NCBI GenBank assembly: GCA_963706515.1
Contig: CAVPMW010000013.1
Span: 1 to 64,000, forward strand
Source: CAVPMW01 sp963706515
GTDB taxonomy: Bacteria; Chloroflexota; Anaerolineae; Anaerolineales; UBA4823
Length of the DNA stretch: 64,000 bases
Reading direction: 5' to 3'
Within the stretch, counting starts at the first letter, position 1. Each line of letters opens with the position of its first letter. The notes below the pieces were generated by a model. The model worked only from the letters and a program-made list of their open reading frames with translations. It had not been told where the DNA came from and made no database searches. The translations under genes and the position numbers were made by a program. Shown here piece by piece: positions 17,212 to 26,653 of this stretch.

Positions 17212-18801
17212 CTAAATCATTGACCCCGCGTTTTCACCCCGCTTCAGGGCCTCGTCCATCGAGATCCCTGCCATCATCAACCCGATCTGCTCGACGGTTG
17301 CTTGATTACGCTCGACGACCCCGATGATCTGACCTTCGTAGATCACCGCGATGCGGTCGGAGAGCGTGCGAATCTCGTCCAAGTCTTCTGAGATCAGCAG
17401 GATAGCAGTCCCTAACTCGCGTTGCTCCAGCAGGCGCGAATGGATGTACTCCGTGGCGCCGATATCCACCCCGCGCGTGGGCTGGGCGGCAATCAAAATG
17501 TGCGGGCGGCGTGACAGCTCGCGCGCCATGATCAGCTTTTGTATGTTTCCGCCGGACAGGTTCTTAATGGGCGTATCCAGGCTGGGGGTCTTGACCGAGA
17601 ATTGGTCCACCAGCTCTTGGGCATGGTCTGCCATTTTGTTCAGGTTCAGAAAGATGCCTCGGGTAAACTTGGGCGAGGCGTGCTCGTGGAGGAAGACGTT
17701 TTCCTCGACCGAGAATTCGCGGATCGCACCGTCGCGCATGCGCTCTTCCGGGATGTATGCCAACCCGGCATCGATGTGCGCTTTGAGAGGCGCCTCGGTC
17801 AAATCCTTCCCATCGATCAAAATTTTCCCGGCTGTGACCTTGCGCAGACCCGCCAGGCATTGCGCCAGCTCCCGCTGACCGTTGCCGGAAACACCCGCCA
17901 ATCCGACGATCTCACCAGCGTGCAGTTCCAGGTCCATACCCTTGAGTGCCTCCGTGCCGCGGTCGCCCATCGCATGGATGCCCTTGATTTCCAAAAGCGG
18001 TTCTCCGGCTGCCCTGGGTTGTGGCTTAAGTGGTTTCACATCCCGCCCAACCATCATATTTACCAGCTCATCGCGGGTCACATCCTTCGTGTAGCGTGTG
18101 CCGATCACCTGCCCATCACGCAGCACGGTGACCCGATCGCTGATCCCCATGACTTCGTGCAGCTTGTGCGAGATGAAGATCAGCCCGTGCCCTTCCTGCA
18201 CCATGCGCCGTAGAGTGACAAACAGGTCATCCACCTCCTGCGGAGTAAGCACGGCAGTGGGCTCATCCAGGATGATCAAGCCGGCGCCCCTGTACAGGGC
18301 TTTAATGATCTCCACGCGCTGCTGCTCGCCCACCGAGAGCTGCCAGATATAGGCAGACGTGTCGACCTTGAGCCCGTAGAGCTGGCTTAGCTCGTTGATA
18401 CGGGGAGTCACTTTTTCGAGGTCGAGCAACGGCTCACGCGACGAGGTCAAACCCAGGGCGACGTTCTGAGCCACCGTCAGCGTCTGCACCAGCATGAAGT
18501 GCTGGTGGATCATCCCGATGCCGGCGTGGATGGCGTCCGCCGGAGAGTGAAACACCACTGGCTTGCCGTCGATAAGGATCTCGCCCTGGTCGGGTCGATA
18601 CAACCCGAAAAGCTGTCGCATCAATGTACTCTTGCCCGCGCCGTTCTCGCCCAGCAGTGCATGTACCTCACCCGCGGTCACGTCGAAGCACACTTTATTG
18701 TTCGCCAACACGCCGGGAAAGCGCTTGACGATGTCGCACATTTCCACGTGCTGAATGGGCTTGACCTGAAGTTGCTCTGCAGATTGAGTTCGGGCTGCCA
18801 T
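17212..18801 (-). CDS. BMP-type nucleoside ABC transporter, dual ATPase subunit
   Basis: About 529 residues from the methionine of MAARTQSAEQLQ (four residues inside the longest frame). Two ABC domains: the first has Walker A GENGAGKST, Q-loop IHQHFML, signature LSVGEQQRVEI and Walker B LIILDEPTAVL. The second has the degenerate Walker A GVSGNGQREL and signature LSGGNIQKLIM, as usual for sugar/nucleoside importers. It powers uptake through the two permeases encoded upstream. Last gene of the operon 22127 to 17212, which has no frameshift at all. A substrate of nucleoside type is inferred from the BMP-family binding protein. Confidence 0.92.
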   Translation of the reverse strand: MAARTQSAEQLQVKPIQHVEMCDIVKRFPGVLANNKVCFDVTAGEVHALLGENGAGKSTLMRQLFGLYRPDQGEILIDGKPVVFHSPADAIHAGIGMIHQHFMLVQTLTVAQNVALGLTSSREPLLDLEKVTPRINELSQLYGLKVDTSAYIWQLSVGEQQRVEIIKALYRGAGLIILDEPTAVLTPQEVDDLFVTLRRMVQEGHGLIFISHKLHEVMGISDRVTVLRDGQVIGTRYTKDVTRDELVNMMVGRDVKPLKPQPRAAGEPLLEIKGIHAMGDRGTEALKGMDLELHAGEIVGLAGVSGNGQRELAQCLAGLRKVTAGKILIDGKDLTEAPLKAHIDAGLAYIPEERMRDGAIREFSVEENVFLHEHASPKFTRGIFLNLNKMADHAQELVDQFSVKTPSLDTPIKNLSGGNIQKLIMARELSRRPHILIAAQPTRGVDIGATEYIHSRLLEQRELGTAILLISEDLDEIRTLSDRIAVIYEGQIIGVVERNQATVEQIGLMMAGISMDEALKRGENAGSMI

Positions 18802-18893
18802 GCGGTACCTCACATCCGAGGGAAACAGTAACCCCGGACCTCCGGGATCGACTGAATTCCGGAGGCCCGGGAAATCTGCCGTTCGAACAAAAA

Positions 18894-19901
18894 TTACGGT
18901 TGCACGGTTATGCTGCCGTCCTTGATACCCTGGATGGCTTTATCAGCGGCGGCTTTGACGTCGGCGGGGAGGCTGTAGCCGTTATTGAAGGCAATCTTCA
19001 AACCGTCGTTAGTGAGCTGCAGCTTGTAAACGGTTCCGCCCAGTTTATTATTCTTGCGGTTCGCAATGATATCTTTGATCATCTTGGTCCAATCGTACAC
19101 CTGGCTGGCGACCACCAGGTTGGGCGCTAGAGAAGCCTGGTCCGCCTGGGTACCGAACCACAACACATTGCCGGCTTCCTTAGCTGCGCCAATCGAGCCA
19201 ACCACGGACTGCGACGAGCCGGTCAGGACGTCGGCTCCCGCCTGGATGTGGGTTTTGGCAGCTTCGGTCATCAGCGCCACGTCTGAGAAAGAGCCGGTCC
19301 AGGTTTTTGCCACATTGATACTGGGATCGACAGATGCCACGCCCTGGGTGAAGCCATCGATATAGGTCTTGGCGTCGCCCACTTCCACCGGACCGGTTAC
19401 ACCGATCTGTTTGGCCTTGCTAAGCAGGGCTGCCATCACGCCGTTGACGTAGCCGCCTTCTTCTGCAGCCGCCGTGTAGGCGTACACATTCGACATGCCG
19501 AAGGTGTTCACGTCAGTGCCCCAGGCAAATGTAGTTTTGGGGAAATCCTTGGCGATTTCCTGCACCGAGGTGCCGTACTGCGAGCCGTGGGCGATGACGA
19601 TATCGAATCCCTGGCTGGCGTAGTCACGGATGGCTGCGGCAGCATCGGGGACGTTGAACATATTCTCCGAGTACTTCAGCTCCATAGCTGATTCGCCGCC
19701 CATCTCGGCTTGTACAGCCTGGAGCGCCGACCACATCGACTGGCTGAAAGCCATGTCGGTGGTGGAGCTGGGCATCACGACCGCGATGCGCACCGGTTTG
19801 CCGGCTCCACCGCCCGTGTTCGCGCTGCTACAGCCTGCCAGCAGGATCGCCGAGATCAGCAGGACGTAAATCAGGGTTGAAACTATTCTCTTCGTTTTCA
19901 T
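18894..19901 (-). CDS. BMP family substrate-binding lipoprotein
   Basis: 335 residues from the ATG behind AAGGAGAAT. The signal peptide IVSTLIYVLLISAILLAGC has a clear lipobox (LAGC), so the mature protein is lipid-anchored outside the membrane. The BMP/PnrA fold shows in IAVVMPSSTTDMAFSQSMW, DIVIAHGSQYGTSVQEIAKD, AAEEGGYVNGVMAALLSKA and GADVLTGSSQSVVGSIGAAK. Relatives bind purine nucleosides. Placed between the permease genes and the ATPase gene in one operon. Confidence 0.92.
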   Translation of the reverse strand: MKTKRIVSTLIYVLLISAILLAGCSSANTGGGAGKPVRIAVVMPSSTTDMAFSQSMWSALQAVQAEMGGESAMELKYSENMFNVPDAAAAIRDYASQGFDIVIAHGSQYGTSVQEIAKDFPKTTFAWGTDVNTFGMSNVYAYTAAAEEGGYVNGVMAALLSKAKQIGVTGPVEVGDAKTYIDGFTQGVASVDPSINVAKTWTGSFSDVALMTEAAKTHIQAGADVLTGSSQSVVGSIGAAKEAGNVLWFGTQADQASLAPNLVVASQVYDWTKMIKDIIANRKNNKLGGTVYKLQLTNDGLKIAFNNGYSLPADVKAAADKAIQGIKDGSITVQP

Positions 19902-20015
19902 TTTTATTCTCCTTATCATTAAAATTGAAATCTCGCGGTCATTTACAGACCGTTGATTCTAAATAGAGCTGGCTATCGTATCGTCCTCCTTCAGCTCTCG
20001 CCGCGCTCGAACGGC

Positions 20016-20924
20016 TTATTCAATGCCGCCGGCTGGCGCGCCCGAGTTCGCAGATACTGCCAGCACTACGATCGTCAGCAGGTAAGGCAGCATCACCAGC
20101 ACTTCTGAATTGATATTGGTTCCCAACACCTGCATCCACAGCTGAAGTGAGTTAATTGTACTGAACAGCAGCGCCCCGGCTAATATGCCCAGCGGTCGCC
20201 ACCCGCCAAAATAGACCAGAGCCACCGCAATAAATCCCTGCCCGGCGGTCAGGTTCTCTTGAAACAGTTGAACTAGCGAGAGCGAAAGTGACGCTCCTGC
20301 CAGGCCTGCCAGCGCTGCTCCCAGGCAGACGCTGACGTAGCGTACTTTATCAACGCTCACCCCTAGCGAGTCTGCCGCGGCCGGGTTTTGCCCCGCTGCT
20401 TTGATTTTCTGTCCCCAGGTCGTCTTATCCAGCACCCACCACGCCACAGGCACCAACAGGAAGGCGCCGTACACCAGCAGGCTCTGGTTGAAAAATATCT
20501 CCCCGATGATCGGAATATTCCCCAAAACAGGGATACGCACTGAGCTAAAGCCGTCGATTGTTTTGACCGTACCGACCAGCATCTTGAACAGCAGCGAGGA
20601 AAGACCCAACCCGAACATGTACAGGCCGATGCCGCTGATGCCCTGTTCTGCCTTGAGTGTAACGCTGATGACCGACATCAGCAAACCCATCATGACGCCG
20701 ACGATCATCGCGCCTAACAACGCCAACCACAAGTTGCCGCTGGTCAGCGCCACGTAGAAGCCGATAAACCCACCCATCAGCATAATGCCCTCTACGCCCA
20801 GGTCCACCACACCAGAGGTCTGGCTGAAAGCTTCCCCAATCGATGCGTACAGGTAAGGTGTTGCCAGGCGTATGGCTGACGTCAGGATCCCCACGATGAC
20901 CGGTATTCTCAGATATTCTTCCAT
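20016..20924 (-). CDS. BMP-type ABC transporter permease 2
   Basis: 302 residues with about eight membrane segments. The opening TSAIRLATPYLYASIGEAFS, then QTSGVVDLGVEGIMLMGGFI and the coupling motif GQNPAAADSLGVSV are typical of the shorter permease of nucleoside/simple-sugar importers (NupQ-like). Pairs with the 387-residue permease encoded 39 bases upstream. Confidence 0.92.
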   Translation of the reverse strand: MEEYLRIPVIVGILTSAIRLATPYLYASIGEAFSQTSGVVDLGVEGIMLMGGFIGFYVALTSGNLWLALLGAMIVGVMMGLLMSVISVTLKAEQGISGIGLYMFGLGLSSLLFKMLVGTVKTIDGFSSVRIPVLGNIPIIGEIFFNQSLLVYGAFLLVPVAWWVLDKTTWGQKIKAAGQNPAAADSLGVSVDKVRYVSVCLGAALAGLAGASLSLSLVQLFQENLTAGQGFIAVALVYFGGWRPLGILAGALLFSTINSLQLWMQVLGTNINSEVLVMLPYLLTIVVLAVSANSGAPAGGIE

Positions 20925-20963
20925 GAAATCACCTTTCCATTCGGTACCGTCTCTAGCGGGCGG

Positions 20964-22127
20964 CTACGCTGGCGCAATCTCCTCAGCTTGAGCGCTCTCA
21001 GTGCTGATTTCTGCCTGCCGTATCATGCGCCGCGCAGCCCATTTGCGCGATAAGTATCCCGACCCGACCACGAACAGCACCACCAGTCCGAGAATAGCCC
21101 CGATAAGCGAGGAAGGCACCTGCACCGCGCGTTGCATTTTATCGGCACCTACCAGCAGGCCCCCGAATAAGATCGATGCCGGGATCGTTCCGATCGGATG
21201 GAGTCCGCCGAAGAGCGCTGCCACAATTCCTGTAAAGCCGTAGCCACCGGTGATGCCATCCAGCAAGCGGTGATGGACCCCCAACACCTCTACCGCTCCT
21301 GCCAGCCCGGCAAAACCGCCCGCCAGGGTGAGCGATAGCGCCTGGAAAACTGGCACGCTGATCCCAGCATAGCGCGAGGCGTCCGGGTTCAGACCGACCG
21401 CCCGTATGCGGTAGCCAATGGTCGTGCGCCACAGGAAAATGTAAACGACGAATGCCAGGGCGATGGCGATGAGAAAGCCGGTATGGAGCAGAGTCTGCGG
21501 CACCAGGCGCGGCAGCCACACCTGCTCGGGCAGCCTCTCCGACTGCGCCAGGTAGGTGCCGGCGGTCACGCCAGCGGGATCGATCAATGGGCCGCGGATC
21601 ATCAGGTTCATAAACTGCAAGGCGATGGCGTTCAACATCACTGTGCTCAGGATCTCGTTGACCCGAAAGCGTGCCTTAAGGATACCCGGGATAAAGCCCC
21701 AAAAAGACCCGGCAATAAAGCTGACAATCAGTGTCAGTGGAAGCAGGATCCAGCCAGGCCAGGTGCGTAAGGTCAACGAAAACCAGGTTGCCGCCAGGGC
21801 TCCCAGGATGATCTGTCCTTCGCCGCCAATGTTGATCACGCTGGCGCGGAAGGCGATGCAGATTCCCAGGCCAACCAGCAAAAGCGGCGTAGCTTTAACC
21901 AGAGCCTGGGTGATGCCCGACACGCTGCCGAACACACCCACGAACATCGCCGCGTAGGCTTCCAGGGGATTGACACCCAGCAGCCAGAGCAGCACTGCGC
22001 CGAACAGGAATGCCAGCAGGACCGCGGCAACCGGTGGGACCGCCTTAAAGCCGATATCTTTCCAATCGATTTTTTTCTTCGTCTTGCGAATTTTGGATGA
22101 GGTGAGAGCTGTCGTTTGGGTCGGCAT
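20964..22127 (-). CDS. BMP-type ABC transporter permease 1
   Basis: 387 residues with about ten hydrophobic segments. KATPLLLVGLGICIAFRASV, INIGGEGQIILGALAATWF, FIPGILKARFRVNEILSTVM and the coupling loop AVGLNPDASRYAGISV identify the longer permease (NupP-like). Basic cytoplasmic N terminus with KIRKTKKKIDWKD. First gene of the four-gene operon. Confidence 0.92.
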   Translation of the reverse strand: MPTQTTALTSSKIRKTKKKIDWKDIGFKAVPPVAAVLLAFLFGAVLLWLLGVNPLEAYAAMFVGVFGSVSGITQALVKATPLLLVGLGICIAFRASVINIGGEGQIILGALAATWFSLTLRTWPGWILLPLTLIVSFIAGSFWGFIPGILKARFRVNEILSTVMLNAIALQFMNLMIRGPLIDPAGVTAGTYLAQSERLPEQVWLPRLVPQTLLHTGFLIAIALAFVVYIFLWRTTIGYRIRAVGLNPDASRYAGISVPVFQALSLTLAGGFAGLAGAVEVLGVHHRLLDGITGGYGFTGIVAALFGGLHPIGTIPASILFGGLLVGADKMQRAVQVPSSLIGAILGLVVLFVVGSGYLSRKWAARRMIRQAEISTESAQAEEIAPA

Positions 22128-22571
22128 TCATCCTTCCTGGTTGATCGGTCCGTACCTTCGCTCCTAATGACACGCAATGTCATTCCGGTATGAAGAGCGC
22201 CATGGCGCTATGGAATTACTCGCAATGATATACGAATATCGTGACTGTCGTTGCTTACCCCAATCTGCTTCACCTGGAGTGCGGGGGATTATTCAATTGA
22301 CTTTATCTTGTGCAATCTGTTTTATTTTAGATAATCGACTCAGGTGGCAATATCATCGTTCACCATATCACTCGCTTAATCAATAACCCAGCACCATCAT
22401 GATCAGGTTTGATTTTACCACTTACCGATTCTTCCATTGATGTTTGCCTTGTCCGATTCTTATCCTTAATCATCCCAAACGAGCGCAGCACGCGATAGGA
22501 TCGACCAGATCGTTTATACTTGAGCATTACATTGCATAGTCTGCTCACCCAATGAAATGGAGGAAAACAAA
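22128..22571. other. Divergent intergenic region with repeat remnant
   Basis: No gene seen. It must hold promoters for the leftward transporter operon and the rightward VOC gene. A palindrome AGCGCCATGGCGCT (22196-22209) sits inside a decayed piece of the CATTGCGAG repeat family (22165-22232). Confidence 0.5.
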
Positions 22572-22955
22572 ATGGCAAGAGCTCTTGGTGTTGGCGGCAT
22601 CTTTTTCAAATCTCCGGACCCAGCCAGGCTGCAAGGTTGGTATGCTCAGTGGTTGGGCATTGACGCACAGCATTTACAGGGCATGTCCATGACGATCTTC
22701 CAACCTGGCATGATGCCCGAAAACGGCTACACGGTTTGGAGCACGTTCGATTCCGACTCCGCCTATTTCGCTCCCTCGAGCAAGGAATTCATGTTCAACC
22801 TGGTCGTCGACAACCTGGAGGAAGCCCTCAGCCAGGTGGCGGACGGGGGCGCTCAGCTGGTCGGCGAGATCGAGAAAAGCGAATACGGCAATTTCGGCTG
22901 GTTCATCGACCCGGATGGGAACAAGGTCGAGCTTTGGCAGCCGGCGGAATCCTGA
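22572..22955 (+). CDS. VOC family protein
   Basis: 127 residues starting at ATG 22572, fourteen bases after GGAGG. ALGVGGIFFKSPDPARLQGW YAQWLG opens the first half; FGWFIDPDGNKVELWQPAE closes the second and carries the usual C-terminal Glu metal-ligand position. The layout is that of the predicted lactoylglutathione-lyase-like enzymes, but the substrate is unknown. Single gene. Confidence 0.85.
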   Translation: MARALGVGGIFFKSPDPARLQGWYAQWLGIDAQHLQGMSMTIFQPGMMPENGYTVWSTFDSDSAYFAPSSKEFMFNLVVDNLEEALSQVADGGAQLVGEIEKSEYGNFGWFIDPDGNKVELWQPAES

Positions 22956-23324
22956 GGGCTGAATCATGAGCTCTCCCCCGGCTTCCAGGGAGGCGGGAAA
23001 TGAAATCTTACGCAGGAACTCCTGCCGGACTCATCCGATGATGAAACCGAGCCTGTTTACACCCCCTTCTCCTGATTCGTTCCTCTTCGTTTTTGAGAGT
23101 CTCCTGAAAAAACAATTCAATTCAATTGTTAAGGGGCGGGCGATGGCAGTGGCGGTAAAATGCACCGCTTGGCGCTGAACTACAGCGCCCACTGCTCTGT
23201 ACCAGCAGTTCTAAAACGAAAAGCAAGGGCAGGTGATCGTTACACCATTTGTAGCACATATATTCTAAATAATAAAGGTTGAACGTGGGTGAATTCGGGG
23301 GGATAGAGGGCGGGGCGCGAAGGG
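22956..23324. other. Intergenic stretch, nothing recognised
   Basis: Between convergent genes. I see no supportable gene and no strong hairpin; only short imperfect repeats around GGCGCTGAACTACAGCGCC (23172-23190). Confidence 0.5.
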
Positions 23325-24122
23325 TTAGCCCTGTTCGAGAAAGCGAGAAATCACCTGATTGACGACCTCCGGGTGTGTGATCGGGCCCATGTGACCCAGG
23401 CCCTCGAACTCGACAACCTGTACCTGCGGCAACGCGCTGATCAGCAACCGTCCCACACTTCGGGATGACGCCGGCGAGTTCTTTCCCATCATGTATAGAA
23501 CCGGAATATCCAGCTTTGAAAACGCGGCAAGGGGTGTGGGTTCACCCAACAATGCCGACGCCCAGCTGCGGATGTTGGTGATCGAAGCGACAATCGGTTC
23601 TTTGCGTTTTTCAGGCATGTGGACCCAGGCGCCTTTACCCATCCAGAAATCGATGAAAACCTCGGCTGCGCCGGCGGGATTGCCGGCGTCGAGCGCGGCA
23701 ACAGCCCTGGCCGTGGTCTCACGGATGCCGTCGGCGTCATTCGGAGGCGGGGATTCGGCGTCGACCAAGGCGAACAGCGTGGGCTCATACAAGGCCAGCA
23801 GGCGGATCCGATGGGGTTGCGATACAGCCACGACCAGGGCCACTGCGGCGCCATAAGAATGCGCGATCACTGCAAAGGGATCACCGGCGCGGGAGAAGAC
23901 CGGCTCAAGGAATGTCATTTCGTCGTGAAGCGACCCCGGGCGATCAGCTGGCCATGGAGGACTCTGGCCCGCGCCAAATGAGTCTGCCGCCAGCACGTGG
24001 AACTTTGGTGCCAGAGTCTCCATCAGATCTCGCCATTGGCTCGAGCTGCTTGCGTTTGCGTGCAGGCAGACAACTCCAGGTCCGGAGCCGGCTTCGCGGA
24101 AGAATGGGGTTGGAGTTTGCAT
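23325..24122 (-). CDS. Alpha/beta hydrolase
   Basis: 265 residues, the normal length for a single-domain enzyme. Oxyanion region GVVCLHANASSSSQWRDLME, nucleophile elbow AVIAHSYGAAVAL (Ser with Ala in place of the first Gly of GxSxG), acid strand FSKLDIPVLYMMGKNSPASS, and catalytic His in EFEGLGHMGPITHPE. Esterase or C-C hydrolase activity cannot be told apart. Stands alone, next to a peptidase gene on the same strand. Confidence 0.88.
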   Translation of the reverse strand: MQTPTPFFREAGSGPGVVCLHANASSSSQWRDLMETLAPKFHVLAADSFGAGQSPPWPADRPGSLHDEMTFLEPVFSRAGDPFAVIAHSYGAAVALVVAVSQPHRIRLLALYEPTLFALVDAESPPPNDADGIRETTARAVAALDAGNPAGAAEVFIDFWMGKGAWVHMPEKRKEPIVASITNIRSWASALLGEPTPLAAFSKLDIPVLYMMGKNSPASSRSVGRLLISALPQVQVVEFEGLGHMGPITHPEVVNQVISRFLEQG

Positions 24123-24199
24123 TTCAGGTCCTCAGGTGATGGTCACGGGGCTAACGGTAAGCTTCACTCCTCACATTGGGCTACGCCCTAGTAGCGGCC

Positions 24200-25308
24200 T
24201 CACCCCACCTGGAAATTTACCCGGGTAAGCTGCCCCGGCTGGATTTCGATCACCTGCTGCTGCATCCCATTCAGCCAGAACGAGACCTGGTAGCGCCCGG
24301 GCGGCAGGTCGCCGGTGCCAAAATTCTCCATCCACGGCGCCTGGTCAGACTGCTCGTTATCGACGTAGGTCTGCAGGTAGCGCTGTTTGATCGCCCGGCC
24401 GTCGGGTCCCAGCTGCTCCAAAACGATGTTCTTGACCTCGAACGGCTTGCCCTGCGCATCCAGGATGCGCCCGGCGAGGGCGCCGGTTTGCTGGCCGCTC
24501 TTCGGGTCGTTCAATGGCGCCAGCCACAGCTCGGGGTTGCGCGCGGCAGCGTAAGCATTCTCGCCCACCCGCACTTCGAAATGCAGCGTGCTGCCCGCCA
24601 CGCCCCCGGTCATGCCAACCTGGCCGATCTGCTCACCGGCGGCAACATTTTGCCCTTCTTTGACATTGACCTGCGAGAGGTGGGCGTAGAGCGTGTAAAC
24701 CGGCTGGTCGAAACCGGGCAGGTGGTGCTCGAGGACGACCAGGTTGCCGTACTGGTTGCGGAGCAAGCCGTAGGCGGTCTGGCTGTCATCCCCCGCGACC
24801 ACCACTGTCCCGTCCGCGGCAGCTACGACCGGCGTCCCTGTGGAATTCAGGAAGTCGGCGCCGTGGTTGGCGGTGCGCTGCGAGCGGATGTACTCGCCAT
24901 AAGCGGATCGACGGGTCGATCTCCTGGCGGGCGCTCGTTCCGACGGGTCGGGCGAGCAGGAAGCTGCCCGGGACGACGCACGCCGCCCCAGGGCAATCCT
25001 GCGGAGTAAAAGCCTGCCCCGCCGCAGGCGGGACCGCGGTTGGCTGCGCAGCTGCCTGGGTAGCTGGGCTGCGCCGGCTGCTGGGTAGGCTCAGCTGCGC
25101 TCTGGAGCGGATGTGGGCTGGGCCGGTTTGGCTGGCGGTGGAACGGTTGGCTGCTCGGGCGGAAGGGTGGGCATCTCTGCCTGCAGGGTAGGCGGGAAGT
25201 GGGGTAATTGCTGGTCCTGCGGGGTTGCCAGCCGCCAGGCAGGCGGCAGAAGCGAGGAAAAGCAGCAATGGCTGCTGTAAGGATGCGTTTCGTATACGTA
25301 GGGTTCAT
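24200..25308 (-). CDS. Secreted M23 family metallopeptidase (frameshifted)
   Basis: Begins MNPTYTKRILTAAIAA with an export signal, followed by a Pro/Thr/Ala-rich linker whose frame changes at least twice between about 24800 and 25250. The catalytic part reads RSQRTANHGADFLNSTGTPV, VYTLYAHLSQVNVKEGQ and STLHFEVRVG, giving the HxxxD and HxH zinc ligands of LytM/M23 endopeptidases. A C-terminal beta domain of about 110 residues (GRILDAQGKPFEVKNIVLEQ) follows and is not part of standard M23. It should cut peptide cross-links in cell-wall or other glycine-rich material outside the cell. Confidence 0.78.
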
Positions 25309-25474
25309 TTCGATCTCCTCCGTGTTCTACGATCATTATACATAACGAGAATCGGGAATAAATATTTCAATACTGTTAAGCATTTAACGAAGGGTGTGAG
25401 CTCAAGAGTCGCTCTTTGGACGTTCTCCACTTAGGAGGTGCATGTTATACTGGATTCGATCGATTCCTTATAAG

Positions 25475-25526
25475 CATTTCCGTCAAACCTGATAATTTAG
25501 ATTGATCAAGCTGGAAACGGAGCACT
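25475..25526. repeat. Second copy of the TTCCGTCAAACCTGAT hairpin
   Basis: TTTCCGTCAAACCTGATAAT then GGAAACGGAGCACT, a divergent copy of the hairpin at 16193-16242. Upstream of the 4Fe-4S gene. Confidence 0.5.
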
Positions 25527-25588
25527 GGGAACGAATGGCTGTGATCGAAGGATGCTTTTGCAAGTGGTAGTACTTATGGAGGGGAAAC

Positions 25589-26615
25589 ATGAAGCTGCTT
25601 GATATCTTGCCCAAATTCGGGAAAGCCTCCACCCGCAAGTTTTTCGAGGAAGGATCGCGCACGCCGGGTTACACCTGGAAAGATGCCCTGCACGGCTACA
25701 TTTACGCCCGCTGGCCCTACCAGTACATCGCCATCGGGGTCGGCGAGCACCCGCTCAGCCGGGCGCTGGGACCCCTGGTCGCCTGGATCAGTGCTCGTTT
25801 GCCGCAAAAAGCCGAGAAGATGAACGGCGACGGCGTTCCGCTGGAGTACAAGGGATATGCCAGGCAAGGGTTATGCCAGGGCATGGGGTATGCCGGGGCA
25901 AAGGGTACGCCGCGGGCTATGCCGACGGCTATCACGGCAAAGTCATGCCTCTCGCCGCGGCCACCCGGCTGGTGCAGGTCAACGAGCCGCTGCGCTTGCC
26001 GGACCTGGAAAAGATCATCCCTTACCAGCGCGCCCGCGACCTGATCCTGCACAATCCCGACCACATCGTGGCCCTGGACTGCCCCTGCCGCGCAGCCCGC
26101 CCCGATCCCTGCCTGCCCCTGGACGTGTGCCTGATCGTCGGCGAGCCGTTTGCCAGCTTTGTCAGCGAGCACCACCCGCAGACGATCGCGCTGGATCACC
26201 CAGGCGGAGGCGGCGGAGATCCTGCAGGCGGAGGACGCGCGCGGCCACGTGCACCACGCCTTCTTCAAGGACGCCATGCTCGACCGCTTCTACGCCATCT
26301 GCAACTGCTGCGCCTGCTGCTGCGGTGCGATGCAGTCCATGCGCAGCGGCATGCCGATGCTGGCGTCGTCCGGTTACGTCTACCAGGTGGATGAAGCACT
26401 TGTGCATGGGCTGCGGTGACTGCCTGGACTACTGCCAGTTCGGCGCGCTGGCGCTCGAGGACTTCGTCGCCAGGGTTGACGAAGAGTTGTGCATGGGCTG
26501 CGGGGTGTGCTCCAGCAAGTGCGAGCAGGGAGCGCTGAGCCTGCGCCGCGAGCCAGCCAAAGGCGAGCCGCTGGAGATCCAGGCGCTGCTGGAGGCGCAC
26601 CCAGATTTGGCTTGA
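25589..26615 (+). CDS. 4Fe-4S cluster protein with a GYA-repeat insert (frameshifted)
   Basis: About 345 residues with at least three frame changes (near 25880, 26190, 26395). Cys motifs: ALDCPCRAARPDPCLPLDVC, CNCCACCCGAMQSMR, then two ferredoxin-type clusters CMGCGDCLDYCQFGAL and CMGCGVCSSKCEQGAL. Start by GGAGGGG before ATG 25589. Between VPLEYKG and KVMPLAAATRLVQVNEPLRL lies a run of GGNTATGCC-type units coding for repeated Gly-Tyr-Ala, an insert I do not expect in the family. Probably an electron carrier. The URO-D-like gene 38 bases downstream suggests it serves a corrinoid or demethylation pathway. Confidence 0.75.
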
Positions 26616-26653
26616 GGATGGGGAATTTTGCCGGGTAAACGGGCGAAGCCAGC

